DNA from: JAJDNW01 sp039714495 | GTDB lineage: Bacteria; Desulfobacterota; Desulfobacteria; Desulfobacterales; B30-G6 | Direction of reading: 5' to 3' | Length of the DNA stretch: 6,085 nucleotides | Assembly: GCA_039714495.1 (NCBI GenBank) | Contig: JBDLJD010000214.1 | Span: forward strand, 1-6,085 | In this document: piece after piece, positions 1 to 5,655 of the stretch | How positions within the stretch are numbered: the stretch's first letter is position 1 | Layout: each line of letters opens with the position of its first letter | Translations under genes and position numbers: made by a program | Notes under the pieces: generated by a model | Told to the model about the DNA's origin: nothing | The model's input: the letters and a program-made list of their open reading frames with translations, nothing else | Database searches by the model: none

Positions 1-5
1 GGGTA

Positions 6-878
6 TCAGGTGAGTAATGCCAGCAGCCGGTCAAGGTCGTCGTCGCTGTAGAATTCGATCGCCACCTTACCCTTCTGGCCCTGCCTTTGTATTTCGACCC
101 GCGTGCCGTAATGACGCGACAGATCCTCGGCTACCCTCGACAAATGGATATCAGTCGAACTCGAAGCTCTCTTTTTCGGAGCTTTTTTGCTCGTTTTGAG
201 CTTTTTAACCAGCGCTTCCGTTTCCCGGACCGAAAGGCCCTTGGCAACCACACTTTTCCAGGCAGCCTGCTGATGGGCTTTATTGGGCGCACCCAAGAGG
301 GCCCTGGCATGCCCCATGCTCAATTCGCCGTCGATCAGGCTTTTCTTGATGGAGGCGGACAGGTTTCTGATTCTTAAAAAATTGGCCACTGCTGAACGGC
401 TTTTTCCCACCCGCCCTGCAGCCTCATCCTGGGTCAGTCCAAACTCTGACATCAGGCGATGATAGGCATCGGCTTCTTCCACGGGGTTCAGGTTTTCACG
501 CTGGATGTTTTCGATAATGGATATTTCGAGTAACTCTGAATCACTGACACTTTTTACAACGCAGGGCACTTCCGTAAGGCCCGCCATTCTGGCCGCCCGC
601 AAGCGGCGTTCTCCAGCCACCAGTTCATAGCCATCCGCTATTTTCCTTAACAAGAGGGGCTGAATAACCCCCTGTTCCTTAATGGAACGTGAGAGCGCGG
701 CCAGTTCGTCTTCTGAAAAATGTTTGCGGGGCTGGTAGCGGTTGGGCTGGATCAATTCAATATCGCACTGGAAATATTCATTTGAAATGTGATGGATATC
801 GTCAATTTCCGGAATCAGCGCACCAAGTCCTTTTCCCAGGGCCATCTTCTTTCGTTTTTTTGTTTTTTCTTTGGGCAT
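6..878 (-). CDS. parB: ParB/Spo0J chromosome-partitioning protein (CTP-dependent DNA clamp)
   Basis: This 290-residue protein has the full ParB layout. The basic N-terminus ends in LGKGLGALIP (residues 14-23), the segment that in this family contacts and stimulates ParA. The N-terminal CTP-binding domain follows, with VIQPLLLR (71-78), GERRLRAA (89-96) and ENIQREN (123-129). A helix-turn-helix for parS recognition spans about 148-170 (LTQDEAAGRVGKSRSAVANF). A lysine-rich linker (about 224-237) leads to the dimerisation domain (about 245-290). By family knowledge, ParB loads at parS, slides as a CTP-bound clamp and directs chromosome-origin segregation with ParA. The ATG at 876-878 is chosen because AAAGG lies six bases upstream; an in-frame Met at residue 12 (843-845) has a weaker GAAAG upstream. 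It lies downstream of parA in the same orientation with a 139-bp gap, so it is either co-transcribed or has its own promoter. Length is normal and no key motif is missing. Confidence 0.97.
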   Translation of the reverse strand: MPKEKTKKRKKMALGKGLGALIPEIDDIHHISNEYFQCDIELIQPNRYQPRKHFSEDELAALSRSIKEQGVIQPLLLRKIADGYELVAGERRLRAARMAGLTEVPCVVKSVSDSELLEISIIENIQRENLNPVEEADAYHRLMSEFGLTQDEAAGRVGKSRSAVANFLRIRNLSASIKKSLIDGELSMGHARALLGAPNKAHQQAAWKSVVAKGLSVRETEALVKKLKTSKKAPKKRASSSTDIHLSRVAEDLSRHYGTRVEIQRQGQKGKVAIEFYSDDDLDRLLALLT

Positions 879-880
879 TT

Positions 881-889
881 CCTACCTTT
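881..889 (-). promoter_or_regulatory. Ribosome binding site of parB
   Basis: Read on the minus strand this is AAAGGTAGG. AAAGG ends six bases before the ATG at 878-876, a good Shine-Dalgarno distance. It favours the long 290-residue ParB start over the internal Met12. It is the only clear Shine-Dalgarno sequence among the gene starts visible in this window. Confidence 0.6.
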
Positions 890-978
890 CATTAGAAACA
901 ACCCGTCATTTTTCGGATGGGGTGCGTATAATCAAAGTACAGCATTCTACATTGGCAACAACTGACAACTATTTCTAA

Positions 979-1013
979 TGTATATAAATTTCAAATATTC
1001 AGAGCTATATACA
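979..1013. repeat. 8-bp inverted repeat in the parA-parB gap
   Basis: TGTATATA (979-986) and TATATACA (1006-1013) are perfect reverse complements separated by 19 bases. They begin five bases downstream of the parA stop codon, inside the AT-rich 139-bp gap before parB. The pair could form a weak hairpin in the parA-parB transcript or serve as an operator. No T-tract follows it on the minus strand, so it does not look like an intrinsic terminator. AT-rich sequence makes chance inverted repeats more likely, so function is uncertain. Confidence 0.35.
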
Positions 1014-1017
1014 ATAC

Positions 1018-1785
1018 CTAGGTTCGGTGATTGGCCATAATCTCATTCGCCAAGGAGGTGTAGCTTTTAGCACCGACGGAAGCGGCGTCGTACATCAGGA
1101 TGGGCTTGCCGAAACTGGGCGCCTCGCCCAACCGCACATTCCTGGGGACAACGGTCTTGAACACCAGCTGCTTGAAGTATTTTTGCGCGTTTTCAGCAAC
1201 CTGGTAAGATAAATTGGTTCGTTTATCGAACATTGTCAAAAGGATGCCGGCAATGGTCAGTCTCGGGTTCAAGCCGCGTTTGATTCGTTTGACGGTCTGC
1301 AGCAGCTGGCTCAGTCCCTCCAGGGCATAGAATTCACATTGCAGCGGTATGAGCAACGCATCGGCAGCGGCCATGGCGTTGATGGTCAAAAGGCTTAAAG
1401 ACGGCGGGCAGTCGATGATGATAAAGTCGAATGATGCCTTGATGGGATCGAACAGCCGCTTCAAGGTCTTTTCCCGGTTTGGCCGCTGCAGCATCTCCAC
1501 ATCGAATCCGATCAGTTCGACCCGTGAGGGGATGACCTTCAGTGTTTCAATGGCACTGTCCACTATCAGATTCTCAACGGGTTCCTCACCAATCAGCCCA
1601 TGGTACAGTGTTTTTTCGATGGCGCTTTTGTCAATACCCATGCCAGTGGTGGCATTGGCTTGCGGGTCGCAGTCCACCAGCAAGGTCCTGTTTTCGGCCA
1701 TTGCCAGGGCGGCGGCCAGGTTTACGGCAGTGGTGGTTTTACCCACACCGCCTTTCTGATTGGCGATACAAAAAATTTCACTCAT
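1018..1785 (-). CDS. parA: ParA/Soj chromosome-partitioning ATPase
   Basis: This 255-residue protein is a chromosomal-type ParA (Soj, MinD/ParA superfamily). The deviant Walker A motif KGGVGKTT lies at 11-18, DCDPQANAT at 38-46, and the Walker B region FDFIIIDCPPS at 119-129. Further family signatures are LIPLQCEFYALEGLSQL (145-161) and PRNVRLGEAPSFGKPI (214-229). Gly12, Lys16 and Asp40 match the nucleotide-cycle residues studied in Bacillus subtilis Soj, and Arg189 and Arg218 match its DNA-binding arginines at the same numbers. The family binds ATP, dimerises on nonspecific DNA, and is released when ParB stimulates hydrolysis, which moves origins apart. The ATG at 1783-1785 gives the standard MSxIxxIANQKGG beginning. 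There is no Shine-Dalgarno sequence, only AT-rich sequence (AATTTTAATTT). It lacks the long N-terminal helix-turn-helix extension of many plasmid ParAs, which supports a chromosomal locus. parB follows; the divergent neighbour is an M48 protease rather than rsmG, the common upstream partner. Confidence 0.97.
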   Translation of the reverse strand: MSEIFCIANQKGGVGKTTTAVNLAAALAMAENRTLLVDCDPQANATTGMGIDKSAIEKTLYHGLIGEEPVENLIVDSAIETLKVIPSRVELIGFDVEMLQRPNREKTLKRLFDPIKASFDFIIIDCPPSLSLLTINAMAAADALLIPLQCEFYALEGLSQLLQTVKRIKRGLNPRLTIAGILLTMFDKRTNLSYQVAENAQKYFKQLVFKTVVPRNVRLGEAPSFGKPILMYDAASVGAKSYTSLANEIMANHRT

Positions 1786-1964
1786 AAATTAAAATTCAGG
1801 GTTGAAACTGATTTCCCGTTTAAACGCTTTTGAACATAAACTCGAATAATTGGCTATGGATAACGATAATTTTAATTTTAGGCACCCTTAACATGGAAAT
1901 AATGCAAAAACAATAGCTTCAAGGTTTGCTTGCCGTTTGCACCTGCGTCTGATAGAATTCGGTC
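1786..1964. other. Divergent intergenic region between parA and the M48 protease gene
   Basis: This 179-bp region lies between two divergent start codons and should hold the promoters for both. The parA-proximal half is AT-rich and includes the perfect 10-bp palindrome CGTTTAAACG at 1817-1826. That palindrome is short enough to be chance. No convincing sigma-70 pair could be assigned to parA on the minus strand. A plausible plus-strand promoter lies at its right end and is listed separately. Only very short open frames occur here (for example 12 codons from 1856), and none looks real. Confidence 0.5.
1930..1958 (+). promoter_or_regulatory. Candidate sigma-70 promoter of the M48 protease gene
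   Basis: TTGCCG (1930-1935) and TAGAAT (1953-1958) are separated by exactly 17 bases and resemble -35 and -10 hexamers (4/6 and 5/6 matches to TTGACA and TATAAT). The -10 box ends only six bases before the ATG at 1965, so transcription would begin at or within a base or two of that ATG. This is a prediction from consensus only. Confidence 0.4.
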
Positions 1965-3386
1965 ATGGGGATCTGGGAAAAAACAGCTGCTGCGGTTCTG
2001 GTGGTGCTGCTGGTTTTCAGCGCATTGCCGTATGCCGGCCACACGATTACCTACAAGGAGGAAGAAGAACTCTCCCGGGAATTTCTGGCTGTGGTGGCCG
2101 GCCGCTTCACTTTTATCAAAGACCCTATCATTGAAGACTATATCAACGAAATCGGGAATCGCATCCTGAAAGAAGTGCCCACCCAGCCGTTCCGCTATCA
2201 CTTTTACGTGATCAAAGAGGATGTATTTAATGCGTTTGCCACGCCGGCCGGCCACATTTTCATCAATTCCGGCCTGCTGGAAGCCGTCAAGAGCGAAGAG
2301 GAGATCGCCGGCATCATCGGGCACGAAATTGCCCATGTGGTCTGCCGTCATATTTCCCGGAACATCGACCGATCCCCGAAAATCTCCCTGGCAACCCTGG
2401 CCGGGATTGCGGCGGGTATTTTTCTGGGAGCGGCAGGCGCCGGGGATGTGGGCACCGCCGTGGTCATGGGCTCCATGGCGGCAGGCCAGTCGGCCATGCT
2501 GGCCTTCAGCCGCGAGGATGAACTCCAGGCCGATCAATTGGGCCTCGTGTACCTCAATGATGCCGGCTACGGGGGAGAAGGGCTGTTAAAATCCCTGAAA
2601 ACTATCCGCAGCAAGCAGTGGTTCGGTACCGACCAGGTCCCGGATTACCTTATGACCCATCCCGCATCAGAAGACCGCATGGCCAACATCGATGTATGGC
2701 TCCAAAGCAACCAGGTCCCTGAAAATAAAAGATTCCATCCAGACCCGGAAGCCTTTCACATGATGCAGGCCACTCTGTCCGGCAAGTACGGCAACGAAAG
2801 CGGGGCAATCAACCGGTTCCAAGCCGAACTGCGGGTGGCGCCAGATGATCCCATCGCCAATTATGGATATGCACTGGCGCTGGCCAGGGTGGGCAGGCGC
2901 CAGGAGGCCATCAGCCATTTTCTGAAGGCTTTGGAAAAAAAGGCCTTGAATCCGTATATTCTGGGTGAACTCGGCAGGGTATATTTCCAGGAAGGCGAGT
3001 ATGACAAAGCACAGCGTTTGCTTGAGTCCGCCGTATCCATGGGGCCTGCTGACCCGGATGCCATGTTTTTCCTGGGCCGCACCTACCTGGAGCTGGATCA
3101 AAACGAGAAAGCCGTCGCAATCCTAGAGAAATTGATTGAAAAATATCCCGACTTCACGGATGTGCACTATTTCCTGGGTACCGCCCAAGGCAAACAGGGC
3201 AATATGACGGATGCCCACTACCATCTCGGGGTGTTCTATGCGCGTAAGGGCCGGTTAAAAAGTGCCTCCTATCATCTGGACCGTGCCCTGGACCTCACTA
3301 CGGACCCGAAACGGAAAGAGATCATAGAGAAGATGCTCGAGAACGTCAACCGGCGCATGGCAAAGGCCGGCAAGCAAACACAATAG
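1965..3386 (+). CDS. Exported M48-family zinc metalloprotease with C-terminal TPR repeats (BepA/YfgC-like)
   Basis: The 473-residue protein starts with a signal-peptide-like segment: Lys6, a hydrophobic core at about 8-20, and possible cleavage near Ala20 or Ala24. The peptidase domain has HEIAH at 120-124 (two zinc histidines and the catalytic Glu121) and SREDELQAD at 182-190, where Glu186 is the expected third zinc ligand. THPASEDRMANI (231-242) contains His232, at the place of the regulatory His246 of Escherichia coli BepA. A glycine/alanine-rich hydrophobic stretch (about 141-180) lies between the zinc motifs, as is common in this family. From about 277 to 446 there are four to five 34-residue TPR units. 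Size and order match BepA (about 487 residues), a periplasmic protease and chaperone that helps assemble or degrade outer-membrane proteins. A role in outer-membrane quality control is inferred from this likeness; the exact substrate is unknown. The only ATG before the signal segment is at 1965, nine bases after an in-frame TAG, and it has no Shine-Dalgarno sequence. It is monocistronic here, divergent from parA and convergent with fusA. Confidence 0.93.
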   Translation: MGIWEKTAAAVLVVLLVFSALPYAGHTITYKEEEELSREFLAVVAGRFTFIKDPIIEDYINEIGNRILKEVPTQPFRYHFYVIKEDVFNAFATPAGHIFINSGLLEAVKSEEEIAGIIGHEIAHVVCRHISRNIDRSPKISLATLAGIAAGIFLGAAGAGDVGTAVVMGSMAAGQSAMLAFSREDELQADQLGLVYLNDAGYGGEGLLKSLKTIRSKQWFGTDQVPDYLMTHPASEDRMANIDVWLQSNQVPENKRFHPDPEAFHMMQATLSGKYGNESGAINRFQAELRVAPDDPIANYGYALALARVGRRQEAISHFLKALEKKALNPYILGELGRVYFQEGEYDKAQRLLESAVSMGPADPDAMFFLGRTYLELDQNEKAVAILEKLIEKYPDFTDVHYFLGTAQGKQGNMTDAHYHLGVFYARKGRLKSASYHLDRALDLTTDPKRKEIIEKMLENVNRRMAKAGKQTQ

Positions 3387-3453
3387 TCACGTCAGACCGT
3401 ATCCCAATCGGTTGACTACCGGTCAAGATCTTTGTTCCCATTGTTTGAATTAC

Positions 3454-3600
3454 TTTCAAGGTTTCAAGGAGTCGAGGGTTCAAGGGGTCAAGTGAGAAAT
3501 TAGCCTGTAGCTCATCGCTGGTAGCCTGTTGTGAGCTATCAGCTATGAACTATGGCCAACCCTTGGCCCCTTGAACCTTGGAGTCCTCGGCCCCTGGATT
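3454..3600. repeat. Intergenic repeat element: octamer arms in inverted orientation around a heptamer core
   Basis: The left arm has five units at an exact 8-bp period starting at 3456, 3464, 3472, 3480 and 3488 (TCAAGGTT, TCAAGGAG, TCGAGGGT, TCAAGGGG, TCAAGTGA). The right arm (3561-3600) holds about five inverted units (CCTTGG, CCTTGA, CCTTGG, CCTCGG, CCTGG) at 7-9 bp spacing. Bases 3469-3492 pair with 3562-3585 with 20 of 24 matches, including a perfect 11-bp block (3477-3487 with 3567-3577). Two of the four mismatches would be G-U pairs in RNA. The loop of 69 bases holds a separate heptamer series. The element fills most of the gap between two convergent genes. It looks like a non-coding repeat of the kind that is often dispersed in a genome, but copy number cannot be seen here. 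Confidence 0.7.
3501..3556. repeat. Degenerate heptamer tandem repeat in the core of the intergenic element
   Basis: Read in 7-base steps from 3501 the sequence is TAGCCTG, TAGCTCA, TCGCTGG, TAGCCTG, TTGTGAG, CTATCAG, CTATGAA, CTATGGC. The TAGCCTGT at 3501-3508 recurs at 3522-3529, exactly three units later, and the GAGCTAT/CAGCTAT/GAACTAT series (3533-3553) also keeps a 7-bp period. The period differs from the 8-bp period of the flanking arms, so two kinds of short repeat are nested. No open reading frame of note crosses it. Confidence 0.55.
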
Positions 3601-3602
3601 TT

Positions 3603-3618
3603 ACCCCAACGTTGGGGT
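3603..3618. terminator. 16-bp perfect palindrome behind the fusA stop codon, possible weak terminator
   Basis: ACCCCAACGTTGGGGT is a perfect palindrome that directly abuts the fusA stop codon (TAA at 3619-3621 on the minus strand). As RNA it can form a six-pair GC-rich stem (ACCCCA/TGGGGT) with an ACGT loop. In the fusA direction it is followed by AAAATCC, not a T-tract, so it is not a standard intrinsic terminator. In the plus direction TTTAATT follows. It may instead protect the 3' end of the fusA transcript or act together with the adjoining repeat hairpin. Confidence 0.4.
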
Positions 3619-5655
3619 TTAATTGCTGCGGTCGAAGTGTGAGAACTGCATGGTGAAGGTGCCGCGACCCTGGGTGGCGGACCGCAGCGAAGTAGAATAA
3701 CCGAACATTCTGGCCATGGGAACCACCGCTTTGATGACCTGGATGCCCAGCTGCGGTTCGATGGATTCGATTTTCCCCCCGCGTGAATTGAGATCGCCGA
3801 TGACATCTCCCATAAACGGTTCCGGAATCAAAATCTCCACAGCCATAATCGGGTCCAGCAGGAATGGGGTGCCTTTGGAAAGCGCCTCTTTGCAGGCCAT
3901 GGAGGCGCTGACCCTATAGGCCAGGTCGGAACCGAGGGACTCCTTGAATGAGCCGCCCTTCAAAACGACCTCGACATCCACAACCGGATACCCCATGACC
4001 ATGCCGCTTTCCAGGGATTCCATAACCCCCTGTTCGATGGCAGGCACAAAGTTGGCAGGAAGCGCCTCTTCATCGATGTCGTTTGTAAAAATATTGCCCT
4101 CCCCACGGGGCCTCGGCCGCAGGGTGAGACGGACTTCACCGAAGTGACGCTGTCCAGCCACTTCCTTGTCGAAAACGGCCCCGGCGGAAGCTTGCGCCTC
4201 AATGGTTTCGCGGTAAACCACCTGGGGCTTGCCTACATTTACATGGGTTTTGAATTCACGCAGCATGCGGCTGATAATGACTTCAAGGTGAAGCTCCCCC
4301 ATCCCGGACAAGATGGTCTGGCCGGTGTCCTCGTCGACTTTAACTTTGAGGGTGGGATCCTCCACCATGAACTTGTCGAGGACTTCATCCAGTTTTTCCT
4401 GGTCGGCATGGGATTTGGGCTCTATGGCCACTGAAATGACCGGCTCGTAAAATTCGATTTTTTCCAGCAGCAACGGCACCTTTTTGGTACACAGGGTTTC
4501 ACCCGTGGCAGAGGCCTTCAATCCTACAATCCCCACGAGGCTGCCTGCCCCGGCGGTGTCGACACGTTCCCTTTTGTTGGCGTGCATGCGTAAAATCCTG
4601 GAAAGCTTTTCCGTGGTTTTACGCCCGGGGTTGTACACCTCCTCTCCGGCCTTGACCTTGCCGCTGTATATGCGGATGAAAGAGAGCTTGCGCCCCTCCA
4701 TCATAGCCACTTTAAATATGATGGCCGCCAGGGGTTCATTGTCACGGGCCACGCATTCCATGATTTCACCGGTTTCAGGGTGCTGGCCTTGTATGGGCGG
4801 GATGTCCACAGGGCTCGGCAGGTAGTCCACAATGGCATTGATGAGCGGCTGCACGCCCTTATTTTTCAGCGCCGAACCGCACAGTACCGGGACCAGTTTC
4901 AAATCGATGGTGGCACGCCTGATCGCCGTCTTGAGGTCGCTTTGGGAGATCGGCTCTTCCGCCAGATAGGCCTCCATGATGTCGTCATTGACCTCGGCCA
5001 GGGCTTCCATCAGTTTTTCCCGGTACTCACCGGCCGTTTCCGTCAGTTCTTCGGGAATGGGCAGCATGTCAAAGGTCTCACCGAGGGTGTCCTCATCCCA
5101 GACGATCTGCTGCATGCCCACAAGATCGATAACGCCGCCAAAGGTGTCCTCCGCCCCCACGGGAATCTGCAAAATGAGAGGGCTGGCATCCAGGCGGGTT
5201 CTCATCATTTCCACGGCATTGAAAAAATCAGCGCCGATCCGGTCCAGTTTGTTGACGAACGCAATCTTGGGCACATGATATTTATCCGCCTGACGCCATA
5301 CGGTTTCGGATTGGGGCTCCACCCCTCCCACCGCGCAAAAAACCCCCACTGCACCGTCCAGAACCCTCAGCGACCGTTCCACTTCGATGGTGAAATCCAC
5401 GTGGCCGGGGGTGTCGATGATATCGATCTCATGGCCGTTCCAATGACAGGTGGTAACGGCCGAGGTAATGGTGATGCCGCGCTCCTGTTCATCGGCCATC
5501 CAGTCCATAATGGCTTCGCCGTCGTGGACTTCGCCCATTTTATGGGAACGGCCGGTGTAATAGAGAATCCGTTCGGTAACCGTGGTCTTGCCGGCATCGA
5601 TATGGGCGATGATACCGATATTGCGAATATTGCTTATTTTTATTTTTTTACTCAT
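3619..5655 (-). CDS. fusA: Translation elongation factor G, non-canonical paralogue outside the str operon
   Basis: The 678-residue protein shows all five EF-G domains. The GTPase motifs are AHIDAGKTT (17-25), RGITI in switch I (59-63), DTPGH (81-85, with the catalytic-type His85), NKLD (135-138) and CGSAL (259-263). Domain II spans about 302-385, III about 400-475 with SGMGELHLEV (450-459), IV about 478-595 and V about 598-678. EF-G uses GTP to drive tRNA-mRNA translocation and, with RRF, ribosome recycling in the cytoplasm. At the domain IV tip, canonical GSYHDVDSS reads GSFKESLGS (568-576), so the conserved His is Lys571. The protein ends at FSHFDRSN and lacks the roughly 20-residue tail of Escherichia coli EF-G. 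The neighbours are not rpsL, rpsG or tuf. These points suggest a paralogue, perhaps of the spdEFG group known from spirochaetes, planctomycetes and deltaproteobacteria; that subgroup is inference. The ATG overlaps the upstream gene's stop as ATGA, and no Shine-Dalgarno precedes it, so coupled translation is likely. Confidence 0.95.
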   Translation of the reverse strand: MSKKIKISNIRNIGIIAHIDAGKTTVTERILYYTGRSHKMGEVHDGEAIMDWMADEQERGITITSAVTTCHWNGHEIDIIDTPGHVDFTIEVERSLRVLDGAVGVFCAVGGVEPQSETVWRQADKYHVPKIAFVNKLDRIGADFFNAVEMMRTRLDASPLILQIPVGAEDTFGGVIDLVGMQQIVWDEDTLGETFDMLPIPEELTETAGEYREKLMEALAEVNDDIMEAYLAEEPISQSDLKTAIRRATIDLKLVPVLCGSALKNKGVQPLINAIVDYLPSPVDIPPIQGQHPETGEIMECVARDNEPLAAIIFKVAMMEGRKLSFIRIYSGKVKAGEEVYNPGRKTTEKLSRILRMHANKRERVDTAGAGSLVGIVGLKASATGETLCTKKVPLLLEKIEFYEPVISVAIEPKSHADQEKLDEVLDKFMVEDPTLKVKVDEDTGQTILSGMGELHLEVIISRMLREFKTHVNVGKPQVVYRETIEAQASAGAVFDKEVAGQRHFGEVRLTLRPRPRGEGNIFTNDIDEEALPANFVPAIEQGVMESLESGMVMGYPVVDVEVVLKGGSFKESLGSDLAYRVSASMACKEALSKGTPFLLDPIMAVEILIPEPFMGDVIGDLNSRGGKIESIEPQLGIQVIKAVVPMARMFGYSTSLRSATQGRGTFTMQFSHFDRSN

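Noticed and set aside
885..900. parS-like sequence TGTTTCTAATGAAAGG on the minus strand at the parB leader
   Set aside because: It matches the outer TGTTTC/GAAA parts of the consensus TGTTTCACGTGAAACA (11 of 16), but lacks the central CACGTG core and overlaps the ribosome binding site, so chance similarity is more likely.
1817..1826. Palindrome CGTTTAAACG upstream of parA as an operator
   Set aside because: A 10-bp palindrome is expected by chance several times in a window of this size and it has no second copy nearby.
1878..2537. A 219-codon open frame on the minus strand, opposite the M48 gene
   Set aside because: It is antisense to the signal peptide and peptidase domain of a clear M48 protease and shows His/Gly/Asp-rich composition typical of shadow frames.
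3409..3430. Possible terminator after the M48 gene (TTGAC/GTCAA stem)
   Set aside because: The stem has only five pairs, competes with another four-pair stem, and is followed by GATCTTTGTT rather than a clean T-tract.
3543..3806. An 87-codon minus-strand frame across the fusA 3' end and the repeat element
   Set aside because: Its sequence comes from the out-of-frame fusA end and low-complexity repeat; it has no recognisable domain or ribosome binding site.
4204..4219. parS-like sequence GGTTTCGCGGTAAACC
   Set aside because: It matches 11 of 16 bases of the parS consensus, lacks the CACGTG core, and its bases are explained by conserved fusA codons.
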